Of a stretch of 12,474 nucleotides of DNA, positions 1 to 6,806 are shown piece by piece. This DNA is from DATKEG01 sp035544515 (GTDB lineage: Bacteria; Acidobacteriota; Vicinamibacteria; Fen-336). The DNA lies in contig DATKEG010000236.1 of assembly GCA_035544515.1 (NCBI GenBank), forward strand, positions 1 through 12,474. The letters run 5' to 3'. The first letter of the stretch is position 1, and every line of letters begins with the position of its first letter. Made by a program: the position numbers and the translations under genes. The notes below the pieces were generated by a model. It was not told the origin of the DNA, did not search any database, and worked only from the letters and a program-made list of their open reading frames with translations.

Positions 1-687
1 GAGCCCGCCCGAGCCCGAGACGCGGCCGCGGTTGCTCACCAGGATCAGCTCCCTGCCGTCGGGCGACCAGGTGGGCGAGAGGTAGTGGTCCCAGGCGCTG
101 TAGTAGTAGCGCGGCAGGGCGCTGCTCCGGTCCTCGGTGAGCCGGGTGGCCGCTCCGCCCTCCGGAGAAACGACGAAGACGTGCCAGCGTCCCTCGTGCC
201 GCGTCGAGACGAAGGCGATGCGCGTGCCGTCCGGCGACCACCGCGGGTCCACGTTCACGTGCCCGTCGCGGACCAGCGGCGCGGTGGCGCCGGTTTCGAG
301 GTCGAGCAGCCGCAGGCCGACCGCGTCGCCCTCGTAGGAGGCGTACGCCACGCGCCGGCCGTCGGGCGACCAGTCCGGCTGGTGGTCGTATCCGGGGCCG
401 GACGTGAGCTGGAGCGCTTCCTCGCCATCCAGCCGCTGGCGCCACAGCGATCCCTGCATGGAGTAGATGACCTCGGCGCCGTCCGGCGACCAGGTGACGG
501 CGCTCGGCCCGCTCGTCACCTGCGGCACGTACATCTCGCGCCAGTAATACGGGTGGGGCACGCGGACCTGCTTCAGCACGGGCTCGCGCCGCGCGCGGCC
601 ACTCACCGTCGAAGCGGACGGCATGGCGAGGGCGCAGGCCGCGGCGGCCAGGACGGCCGCCAGGAGGCGCCTCACTCGCCGTCGCAC
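1..687 (-). CDS. Secreted PD40/TolB-like beta-propeller protein, N-terminal part (probable amidohydrolase fusion), cut by window edge
   Basis: Only the first 229 codons are in the window; the frame is open to base 1. A short Arg-rich start and a hydrophobic, Ala-rich segment (about residues 8-26, ending near MPSAS) look like a Sec signal peptide, so the protein should be exported. Four WSPDG motifs (residues 66-70, 106-110, 150-154, 207-211), spaced about 40-57 residues, are PD40 blades of a TolB-type propeller. The stretches VRVPHPYYWREMY (41-53) and LILVSNRGR (214-222) resemble, from memory, large exported proteins with an N-terminal PD40 propeller and a C-terminal amidohydrolase; the catalytic part is outside the window, so that half is inference. 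There is no ATG. GTG at 687 is preferred because GAGG lies 5 bases upstream; GTG at 675 is the alternative. It lies 87 bases downstream of the dienelactone hydrolase gene on the same strand and may be cotranscribed. Confidence 0.8.
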   Translation of the reverse strand, partial: MRRRVRRLLAAVLAAAACALAMPSASTVSGRARREPVLKQVRVPHPYYWREMYVPQVTSGPSAVTWSPDGAEVIYSMQGSLWRQRLDGEEALQLTSGPGYDHQPDWSPDGRRVAYASYEGDAVGLRLLDLETGATAPLVRDGHVNVDPRWSPDGTRIAFVSTRHEGRWHVFVVSPEGGAATRLTEDRSSALPRYYYSAWDHYLSPTWSPDGRELILVSNRGRVSGSGGL

Positions 688-774
688 GAGAACCTCGGCG
701 ACTGGATCCGCCACGCGCCGTGCTCGCCGCCGCGCGGCAGGACCAGCTTGCCGCGGCTCTTCACGACCACGTTC

Positions 775-1662
775 TCAGCGCAGCTTCTGGTCCAGGAACT
801 CGAGCGTCCGCTGCCAGGCCAGCTTCGCGGCGGCCGCGTCGTACCGCGGCGTGGTGTCGTTGTGGAACCCGTGGTTGGTCCCTTCGTAGAAGTGGGCGTT
901 GTAGTCGGCCTCGTTCGCCTTCAGCGCCGCCTCGTACGCGGGCCAGCCCTCGTTCACGCGCTGGTCGTTGGCGGCGTAGTGCAGCAGCAGCGAGGCCTTG
1001 ATCTTCGGCACGTCGGCGGCGGGCGGCTGGCCGCCGTAGAACGGCACCGCGGCCACCAGGTCGCTCATGCGGACGGCGAGCGCGTTCGACACGAAGCCGC
1101 CGAAGCAGAAGCCGATGACGCCGAGCTTGCCCGTCGAGCCCGGATGGTCGCGGACGAAGGCGGCGCCGGCCGCCATGTCCTCCACGATCTTGGTGCGGTC
1201 GAGCGTGGCCTGCAGCTCGCGGCCCTTGTCGTCGTTGCCCGGGTAGCCACCCACCGGCGTCAGCGCGTCGGGGGCGAAGGCCAGGAAGTTCGCGACCGCC
1301 AGGCGGCGCGTCACGTCCTCGATGTAGGGGTTGAGCCCGCGGTTCTCGTGCACGACCAGCACCGCCGGCCGCTTCGCCGCGCCCTCGCGCAGACGGGCCA
1401 GGTATCCCTTGATGGTGCCGTGGCCCTGCGGCGAGGAGTAGGTGGCGTATTCGGTCTGGAGCCGCTTGTCGTCCGCCGGGACCTGCTGCGCCCAGGCGTA
1501 GTGCGGGCTCAGGGTCTCGAGCAGCGTGGCGGCCGTGACGCCGCCCACGGCGAAACGGGCGGCGCGCTCCAGGAACTGGCGGCGGTCCACCCCGCCGTGG
1601 ACGTACTGGTCGAAGAGGTCGAGGAGCTCCGGGTCGAAGTCTTCGGCGTTCTTGCGTTCCAT
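775..1662 (-). CDS. Tat-exported dienelactone hydrolase family protein (YghX-like)
   Basis: Alpha/beta-hydrolase of the dienelactone hydrolase family, which cleaves lactone or ester bonds using a Cys-Asp-His triad. Numbering here is from the possible GTG at 1671. The nucleophile is C189 in GFCFGG, the acid D236 in AAND, and the base H267 in TNHGFH. The N-terminus carries a twin-arginine motif (DRRQFL, residues 29-34), then a hydrophobic stretch and an A-W-A cleavage site near residue 61, so the folded enzyme is probably exported by Tat. Length (295-298 aa) suits an exported family member. ATG at 1662 was chosen over GTG at 1671, nine bases upstream, because neither has a strong ribosome-binding site and related proteins, from memory, begin close to the ERKNAEDFDPE segment. 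It sits upstream of the PD40 gene on the same strand and is divergent from the GH43 gene. The real substrate is unknown. Confidence 0.88.
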   Translation of the reverse strand: MERKNAEDFDPELLDLFDQYVHGGVDRRQFLERAARFAVGGVTAATLLETLSPHYAWAQQVPADDKRLQTEYATYSSPQGHGTIKGYLARLREGAAKRPAVLVVHENRGLNPYIEDVTRRLAVANFLAFAPDALTPVGGYPGNDDKGRELQATLDRTKIVEDMAAGAAFVRDHPGSTGKLGVIGFCFGGFVSNALAVRMSDLVAAVPFYGGQPPAADVPKIKASLLLHYAANDQRVNEGWPAYEAALKANEADYNAHFYEGTNHGFHNDTTPRYDAAAAKLAWQRTLEFLDQKLR

Positions 1663-1736
1663 GTTCCGCACCGTATCACAACGGGCCGCCTCCGTTGCGC
1701 GGCGAAGGGCATTCCCCCACGGGATCCGGGAGGACC

Positions 1737-1765
1737 TTTACATTCGGCCGACCGCGCCATAGATT
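1737..1765 (+). promoter_or_regulatory. Candidate sigma70-type promoter for the GH43 gene
   Basis: TTTACA (1737-1742) matches five of six bases of the -35 consensus. It is followed by exactly 17 bases and TAGATT (1760-1765), which matches four of six bases of the -10 consensus. The predicted transcription start is near 1772, giving a leader of about 45 bases before the GH43 ATG. The segment stands out as locally AT-richer in a GC-rich spacer. Pattern match only. Confidence 0.4.
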
Positions 1766-1777
1766 GAGCCTGGCCGT

Positions 1778-1787
1778 ACCGGCCGGT
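1778..1787. promoter_or_regulatory. 10-bp perfect palindrome, possible operator
   Basis: ACCGGCCGGT is a perfect 10-bp palindrome lying about 6-15 bases after the predicted GH43 transcription start, where a repressor could block elongation. It is GC-only apart from its ends, so chance occurrence in this genome is quite possible. Confidence 0.2.
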
Positions 1788-1815
1788 CCCCGATATCACT
1801 CGACCAGGTGAGGAC

Positions 1816-2880
1816 ATGCATCACAACGGCATCACGGCTCTGCTCGTCGTCATCGTGGCCGCGACCGCGGCGTACGCGCTCGTCGCCCCGCCGTCCGACC
1901 CGGCGAAGTTCCTCACCCAGCCCCTGGTGAAGGAGATCTACACCGCCGATCCGTCGGCGCACGTCTTCGGCGGCCGGATCTACGTCTACGGCTCCCACGA
2001 CATCGAGGCGGGCGTCCCCCAGGACGACCTCGGCAGCCACTTCGCCATGCGGGACTATCGCGTCCTGTCGATGGACAGCGTGGGTGGCCCCGTCACCGTC
2101 CACGACGTCGCGCTCGACATCGAGAACGTGCCGTGGGCGGGGCGCCAGATGTGGGCGCCGGACGCGGCGGAGAAGGGCGGCAGGTACTACTTCTATTTCC
2201 CGGTCAAGGACAAGCAGGATGTCTTCCGCATCGGCGTGGCCGTCGGCGGCAAGCCGGCGGGCCCGTTCACGGCGCAGCCCGAGCCCATCAAGGGCAGCTT
2301 CAGCATCGACCCCGCCGTCTACAAGGACACGGACGGGACGTACTACATGTACTTCGGCGGCATCTGGGGCGGCCAGCTCCAGCGCTGGAAGTCCGGCGCG
2401 TACAAGGCCGACGACGAGTCGCAGCCGCCGAACGACCGGCCGGCGCTGATGCCCAAGGTCGCGCGCCTCACCGACGACATGCTGGGCTTCGCCGAGCCGG
2501 TGAAGGACGTCCTGATCCAGGACGAGAGCGGCAAGCCGCTCCTCTCCGGCGACCACGCGCGGCGGTTCTTCGAGGCCGCCTGGATGCACAAGGTGGGGGA
2601 CACCTACTACCTCTCGTATTCGACCGGCGATACGCACTTCATCGTGTACGCGACCGGCAAGTCGCCCTACGGGCCGTTCACGTATAAGGGCAGGATCCTG
2701 GAGCCGGTGCTCGGCTGGACGAACCACCACTCGATCGTGGAGTTCAAGGGGAAGACCTACCTCTTCTACCACGACTCGCAGCTCTCGGGCGGGCAGACGC
2801 ACCTGCGCAACGTGAAGGTGACGGAGCTGGCGTACCGGCCGGATGGGTCGATCGTGACGATCGACGCGTATACCGAGTAG
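1816..2880 (+). CDS. Secreted glycoside hydrolase family 43 protein (arabinofuranosidase/xylosidase type)
   Basis: A five-bladed-propeller GH43 enzyme that would remove arabinose or xylose units from plant polysaccharides by an inverting mechanism. Candidate catalytic residues are all present: general base D45 (TADPSAHVF), pKa-modulating D165 (SIDPAVYKD) and general acid E253 (FEAAWMHK). W300-H305 (WTNHHS) provides the late histidines common in the family. Residues 6-22 are hydrophobic and look like an uncleaved anchor or a Sec signal peptide. The 354-aa length is a single catalytic domain with no appended carbohydrate-binding module. ATG at 1816 has AGGTGAGG just upstream (1806-1813). It is divergent from the hydrolase gene and convergent with the permease gene, 28 bases away, so it is probably a single-gene transcript. 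The exact substrate cannot be read from sequence. Confidence 0.92.
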   Translation: MHHNGITALLVVIVAATAAYALVAPPSDPAKFLTQPLVKEIYTADPSAHVFGGRIYVYGSHDIEAGVPQDDLGSHFAMRDYRVLSMDSVGGPVTVHDVALDIENVPWAGRQMWAPDAAEKGGRYYFYFPVKDKQDVFRIGVAVGGKPAGPFTAQPEPIKGSFSIDPAVYKDTDGTYYMYFGGIWGGQLQRWKSGAYKADDESQPPNDRPALMPKVARLTDDMLGFAEPVKDVLIQDESGKPLLSGDHARRFFEAAWMHKVGDTYYLSYSTGDTHFIVYATGKSPYGPFTYKGRILEPVLGWTNHHSIVEFKGKTYLFYHDSQLSGGQTHLRNVKVTELAYRPDGSIVTIDAYTE

Positions 2881-2901
2881 CGCCTGCGGGTACTTCCGGA
2901 A

Positions 2902-2916
2902 CCGAGCGCTACTCGG
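2902..2916. terminator. Small hairpin between convergent genes
   Basis: CCGAG-CGCTA-CTCGG forms a 5-bp perfect stem with a 5-base loop. It overlaps the stop codon of the permease and sits 21 bases past the GH43 stop; an 8-bp palindrome TTCCGGAA (2894-2901) adjoins it. No T-run follows on either strand, so this is at best a weak or bidirectional terminator. Confidence 0.2.
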
Positions 2917-5560
2917 AGCGAAGGGCGATGACGGGGTCCACCGACGCGGCGCGCCGGGCGGGAACGTAGCTGGCGAGCAGGGCGGCCGCGCCGACCGTGG
3001 CCGCGACCGTCGCCAGCGTCACGGCGTCGAAGGGCGGCGTCTCGAAGAGCACCCGGCGCAGGGAAGCCGCGGCCGCCGTCGCCGCGGCCATGCCGGCGGC
3101 GACGCCGAGCGCGGCCAGCCGTCCCGCCTCGCCCAGGACCAGGCGATACACGCCGCGGCGCTCGGCCCCGAGGGCCATGCGCAGCCCGATCTCCCGGGAC
3201 CTCTGGCTCACCGAGTAGGCGACGAGCCCGGACAGGCCGACCAGGGCGAGCAGAAGGGCCACGGCGGCGAAGCCGCCGATGAGCCAGGCGGAGGAGCGCT
3301 GCAGGTAGGCCACGGGAGAGTCCGCGATGCGGTCGCGCATCGTCGTCTCGTCGATCACGCCCAGGTCCGGATCGACGCGGCGGATCTCGGCCGCGATCGC
3401 GGGCAGCGCGGAGCGCTCGTCCTGGGACGTGCGGGCGACCAGCCGGAAGAAAGAGCCGGCGTCCTGGTGGAAGGGATAGTAGACGGCCGGCCAGATCTCC
3501 GCGTTCAGGGGCCCTTCGCGGATGTCGTCCACGACCCCGATGATCTCCTTGATGGAGCCAGGCGAGAGGCTGGTGTCGCCCATCTGCTTGCCGATCGGGT
3601 CCTCGTTCGGGAAGTACCGTCGGGCCAGCGTCCGGTTGATGACGACCACGAGAGGCTTCGTGGCGTCTTCGGCGTCGGTGAACGAGCGGCCGCGCAGGAG
3701 CCGGGCGCGCAGGGTCCTGAAGTACTCGGCGCCCACCTCGCGTTGGTTCACCTCGTTGTGCTCGCCGTCGTAGGGCCGGCCCACGAAGCGGATCCAGTCG
3801 GTGTTCCCGTTGAAGGTCACGGGCAGCAGGCTGGTGACGGCCACGGACTCGACTCCCGGCACGCCGCCCACGCGCCGCACGACTTCGCGCACGAGGGCCA
3901 CGCACTGCTCCGGGGTGTCGTATCGCGTCTCCGGCGCCGCCACCTCCATCGTGGCCAGGTGATCGGGCTCGAAACCGACGGGAACGGAGAGAAGGCGCTC
4001 CAGGCTCCTGCCCAGGAGGCCGGCGCCGACGAGCAGGACCACCGCCACCGCCAGCTCGGCCGCCACCAGCTTCGAGGCAAAGCGGCGCCAGGAGAGCCCG
4101 GCCGAGGCGCGGGCGTTCGCGGCCAGGCCGTCCCGCACGTCGGAACCCGGCGACCGGGTCGCGGGCAGCAGCGCGAGAAGGACCGCGGCCAGCACCGACA
4201 CCGCCGCCAGGAACGCGAGGGCGTGACCGCCCAGGCCGAGGCGGTGCACGAACGGCATCCGCGCCAGCAGGTCGGCGGGAATGAGGCTCACCAGCAGGCG
4301 CATCGCCCCCGCTGCGATCGCCGCTCCGGCCGCGCCGGCCGCCGCCACCAGCACCAGGCCCTCCGTCAGGGACTGGCGTACGAGCCGCCCGCGCGACGCG
4401 CCGAGCGCGCGGCGCACGGAGGTCTCGAGACGTCTGCCTTCGGACCGGACGAGGAGCAGGCTCGCCACGTTCACGATCGCGATCACGAGGAGCAGGATCG
4501 CACCGCCGAGGAGGAGCAGCAGGATGGGGCGTACCTCCGCGACGACGGCCTCGGTGAGCGAGATGACGCTTGCCCCCTGGCCGCGGTTGGAGTCGGGGTA
4601 CTGGCGCTCGAGGTCGGCCGCGATGGCCTTCATCTCCAGGTCCGCGGCCGCGATCGAGACGCCGCGCTTCAGGCGCCCGACGCCTTCGAGGTTGTGGCAG
4701 CTCCGCCGGCGCTCGCAATTGCTCGTGCCGCGCACGAGCGTCCAGAGCTCCGCGCGGCCGCGGGGGGCGAACTCGAAGTGCGGCGGCAGGACGCCGATGA
4801 TCGTGTGCGGGACGTCGCTGAGGACCGCGGTCCGGCCGACGGTGGCGGGGTCTCCTCCGAACCGTCTCAGCCAGGTCCCGTGGCTGAGGATCGCGACCGC
4901 CGGCCCGCCGGGGGCGTCCTCGCCCGGATGGAAGTCCCGGCCGAGCGCGGGCGAGACGCCCAGCGTCCGGAAGAACCCGGCCGTGACGCGCGTGCCGGAG
5001 ACGGGCGCCACTCCGGCGGCCGTGCTCAGCAGATGGCCGTCGCCGGCGAAGACGTCGAGCGACTCGAGCGTGCGGTTGCGCTCCTTCCAGTCGACGTAGT
5101 CGAGGTGGGACAGGGCCGTGCGCGGCAGCAGGCCGGCGATGCTTTCCGTCACGCTCACGAGCCGGTGGGGCTCCCGGTAGGGCAGCGGCTGGAACAGGGC
5201 GGCATCCACGAAGGCGAAGATGGCCGTGCTCGCTCCGGTTCCGAGCGCGAGCACGGCCACGGCCACCAGGGCGAACCCCGGGCTCCGCGCGAGCTGGCGG
5301 CAGGCGAAGCGGGCGTCCTGCAGCGCGTGCTCGACGAAGGGCAGCCCCGCCTGGTCGCGGCAGGCTTCCTTCGTCTGCTCCACGCCCCCCAGCTTCACCA
5401 GGGCGGCCCGCCGGGCCTCGCGCGGGCTCATCCCGGCGCGAAGGTTGTCCTCGACGTGCATCTGGAGGTGGCTCTCGATCTCGTCGGCCAGCTCGCGCTC
5501 CCGCCGCGCGCTCGGCCAGGTGCCGGCCAGCCGAGCGAGCCAGGCCCGCAGCCTCTTCAT
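2909..5560 (-). CDS. ADOP-family ABC transporter permease (duplicated FtsX/MacB-type)
   Basis: Inner-membrane permease of the MacB/FtsX superfamily, 883 aa. Residues 1-90 form the soluble prefix typical of ADOP proteins (RRERELADEIESHL, then SPREARRAALVKLGG). Eight hydrophobic segments can be picked out: about 96-119, 345-370, 400-425, 445-466, 497-520, 758-783, 808-832 and 846-866. Two large periplasmic domains lie between segments 1-2 and 5-6. Each half has an FtsX core signature (ETSVRRALGASRGRLVRQ at 379-396; SREIGLRMALGAERR at 788-802), and the protein ends in the family-typical PARRAASVDPVIALRSE. C282 and C288 in the first periplasmic domain could form a disulfide. No ATPase is encoded nearby, as expected for an orphan permease; the substrate is unknown. 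ATG at 5560 is fixed by its ATGA overlap with padR. The frame stays open much further upstream, but that is a shadow. Confidence 0.93.
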   Translation of the reverse strand: MKRLRAWLARLAGTWPSARRERELADEIESHLQMHVEDNLRAGMSPREARRAALVKLGGVEQTKEACRDQAGLPFVEHALQDARFACRQLARSPGFALVAVAVLALGTGASTAIFAFVDAALFQPLPYREPHRLVSVTESIAGLLPRTALSHLDYVDWKERNRTLESLDVFAGDGHLLSTAAGVAPVSGTRVTAGFFRTLGVSPALGRDFHPGEDAPGGPAVAILSHGTWLRRFGGDPATVGRTAVLSDVPHTIIGVLPPHFEFAPRGRAELWTLVRGTSNCERRRSCHNLEGVGRLKRGVSIAAADLEMKAIAADLERQYPDSNRGQGASVISLTEAVVAEVRPILLLLLGGAILLLVIAIVNVASLLLVRSEGRRLETSVRRALGASRGRLVRQSLTEGLVLVAAAGAAGAAIAAGAMRLLVSLIPADLLARMPFVHRLGLGGHALAFLAAVSVLAAVLLALLPATRSPGSDVRDGLAANARASAGLSWRRFASKLVAAELAVAVVLLVGAGLLGRSLERLLSVPVGFEPDHLATMEVAAPETRYDTPEQCVALVREVVRRVGGVPGVESVAVTSLLPVTFNGNTDWIRFVGRPYDGEHNEVNQREVGAEYFRTLRARLLRGRSFTDAEDATKPLVVVINRTLARRYFPNEDPIGKQMGDTSLSPGSIKEIIGVVDDIREGPLNAEIWPAVYYPFHQDAGSFFRLVARTSQDERSALPAIAAEIRRVDPDLGVIDETTMRDRIADSPVAYLQRSSAWLIGGFAAVALLLALVGLSGLVAYSVSQRSREIGLRMALGAERRGVYRLVLGEAGRLAALGVAAGMAAATAAAASLRRVLFETPPFDAVTLATVAATVGAAALLASYVPARRAASVDPVIALRSE

Positions 5561-5901
5561 GCGCGCTGTCCCGAGGGCGACAGGAAGCGCGCGAGGATGG
5601 CGGTCGCCTGCTCCCAGTCGCGGGCCTCCTTCGCCAGCTGCCGCCGTCCCGCGCGCGTGAGACGGTAGAACTTCGCCCTGCGGTTGTTCTCCGAGACGCC
5701 CCATTCGGACGCGACCGAGCCTTCCTGCTCCAGCTTCAGCAGGGCCGGGTACAGCGTCCCGTAGTTCAACGACAGCACTCCGCCGCTCGTCTGCTCGATG
5801 CGGCGCGCGATCCCGTACCCGTGCACCGGCCCCAGCGTCTCCAGGGTCTTCAGGATCATCAAGGCCAGCGTGCCCTGCCAGACGTCCGCCTTCTCGCCCA
5901 A
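5557..5901 (-). CDS. PadR family transcriptional regulator
   Basis: A 114-aa winged-helix PadR repressor. Q9-GTLALMILKTL, HGYGIARRIEQ (27-37), YGTLYPALLKLEQEG (47-61) and SENNRRAKFYRLTRAGRRQL (70-89) cover the winged-helix domain. The helical tail is short, as in the stand-alone subfamily paired with ADOP permeases. The start is TTG at 5901 (plus strand CAA at 5899-5901); no ATG is available in frame, and AGGAG lies 5 bases upstream. Its TGA overlaps the ATG of the permease (ATGA), so the two are translationally coupled. It probably represses its own operon; the ligand is unknown. No clear copy of the usual PadR operator (ATGT-N8-ACAT) was found in the upstream spacer. Confidence 0.95.
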   Translation of the reverse strand: MGEKADVWQGTLALMILKTLETLGPVHGYGIARRIEQTSGGVLSLNYGTLYPALLKLEQEGSVASEWGVSENNRRAKFYRLTRAGRRQLAKEARDWEQATAILARFLSPSGQRA

Positions 5902-5906
5902 TGTCG

Positions 5907-5911
5907 CTCCT
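5907..5911 (-). promoter_or_regulatory. Ribosome-binding site that fixes the TTG start of padR
   Basis: On the minus strand AGGAG is followed by 5 bases and TTG. This strong site supports the rare start codon, since no in-frame ATG precedes the conserved PadR region. Confidence 0.7.
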
Positions 5912-5981
5912 ATGGCTTGACCAGAGGAAGGCTGTCACAGTCTCTATGGGAAAGCAATAGGGAAACCGCGCGGCTCGAGGC

Positions 5982-6008
5982 TTGCGGCCCGCGCGGCGGG
6001 GTGATAAT
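5982..6008 (+). promoter_or_regulatory. Candidate promoter for the LamG/DUF1080-like gene
   Basis: GATAAT (6003-6008) matches five of six bases of the -10 consensus, with TTGCGG (5982-5987) 15 bases upstream as a possible -35. The spacer is shorter than the ideal 17. The predicted start near 6015 leaves room for the ribosome-binding site GGAGG at 6040-6044. Pattern match only. Confidence 0.35.
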
Positions 6009-6053
6009 CCCGGAGGAGCACTCGGGGGCCGAGGCGCCGGGAGGTCCAGATCC

Positions 6054-6782
6054 ATGAACAGTTCCACGTTCCGTGTTCTCGCCGCTGCCGCCACCGTCCT
6101 GCTGCCGGCCGCCGCGGCGGCGCAGGCCCGCCATGACCCGCTCGAGTCCGCGGACGGCCTCCGGCTGCACAACGTCGCCGCGGAGCCCGTCACGCTCGAG
6201 GGCCGGAAGGGCCTGCGGGTCACGATGTCGGAGGAGACCGTCCGCCGGGTGCAGGCCATGACCCCCGAGGAACGGGCGAACCTCCAGCTCGAGGAGCTGG
6301 CGGTGGTCGAGGGCCTCGACTTCTCCAGCGGCGTGATCGAGGCCGAGGTGGCCGGCGCTCCGGCGCCAGGAGCGTTCGAGGGCGCCCGCGGGTTCGTCGG
6401 CATCGCCTTCCGCTTGCAGAAGGACCTGCGGACCTACGACGCGTTCTACCTGCGCCCCACCAATGGCCGCGCCGAGGACCAGGAGCGCAGGAACCGGTCC
6501 GTGCAGTACGTCTCGCATCCCGACTGGCCCTGGTTCCGCCTGCGCAAGGAGACGCCGGCGAAGTACGAAACGTACGTGGATCTCGTGCCCGGGGCCTGGA
6601 CGAGGATCAAGATCGAGGTGCGTGGCGAGCGGGCTCGTCTCTACGTCCACGGCCAGGAACAGCCGACCCTGGTCGTCAACGACGTCAAGACGGGCGCGCA
6701 GGGGAAGGGAGCGGTCGCCCTCTGGATCGGGCCGGGGACGGTGGCCCACTTCCGGGACCTGAAGGTGACCTCCGCGCCCTAG
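6054..6782 (+). CDS. Secreted LamG/concanavalin-like domain protein (DUF1080/3-keto-disaccharide-hydrolase-like)
   Basis: A 242-aa exported protein. Residues 1-25 form a clear Sec signal peptide (hydrophobic 7-23, cleavage after AQA at 25). The rest reads as a beta-sandwich of the concanavalin-A-like superfamily: GLDFSSGVIEAEVAG (87-101), GFVGIAFRLQ (113-122), YDAFYLRPTNGR (128-139), a W-rich loop DWPWFRL (157-163), WTRIKIEVRGERARLYVHG (182-200), and a closing AHFRDLKV (231-238). This layout matches DUF1080-type domains, some of which act on sugars, but no catalytic residue can be named with confidence. It could be a carbohydrate-binding protein instead. The start at ATG 6054 is set by GGAGG (6040-6044), 9 bases upstream. 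It is divergent from padR and convergent with the acyl-CoA dehydrogenase gene. Confidence 0.78.
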   Translation: MNSSTFRVLAAAATVLLPAAAAAQARHDPLESADGLRLHNVAAEPVTLEGRKGLRVTMSEETVRRVQAMTPEERANLQLEELAVVEGLDFSSGVIEAEVAGAPAPGAFEGARGFVGIAFRLQKDLRTYDAFYLRPTNGRAEDQERRNRSVQYVSHPDWPWFRLRKETPAKYETYVDLVPGAWTRIKIEVRGERARLYVHGQEQPTLVVNDVKTGAQGKGAVALWIGPGTVAHFRDLKVTSAP

Positions 6783-6806
6783 TACCTCGCGACGCACGAT
6801 CGGTCG

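Noticed and set aside
59..500. Recurring words such as gtcgggcgaccag and gtccggcgacca, looking like a DNA repeat
   Set aside because: They are the antisense of WSPDG codons in the PD40 blades, so a protein repeat and not a separate DNA element.
85..1767. A 560-codon plus-strand open frame at the left end
   Set aside because: Antisense to the PD40 and dienelactone hydrolase genes, with Arg/Val/Ala-rich shadow composition. The minus-strand genes have signal peptides, catalytic motifs and WSPDG repeats.
2766..4718. A 650-codon minus-strand frame overlapping the permease and GH43 ends
   Set aside because: Pro/Arg-rich alternative frame of the permease; it crosses the convergent junction and shows no domain.
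3467..5668. A 733-codon plus-strand open frame across the permease
   Set aside because: Antisense shadow of the ADOP gene; rich in Arg, Gly, His and Gln with no membrane segments or domains.
5941..5963. CTAT...ATAG dyad upstream of padR as a PadR operator
   Set aside because: Only 4-bp arms match, and the usual ATGT-N8-ACAT pattern is missing.
5561..6403. Upstream extension of the permease frame into padR and the LamG-like gene
   Set aside because: The real start is the ATG at 5560 overlapping the padR stop, where the family's conserved N-terminus begins. The extension is low-complexity shadow.
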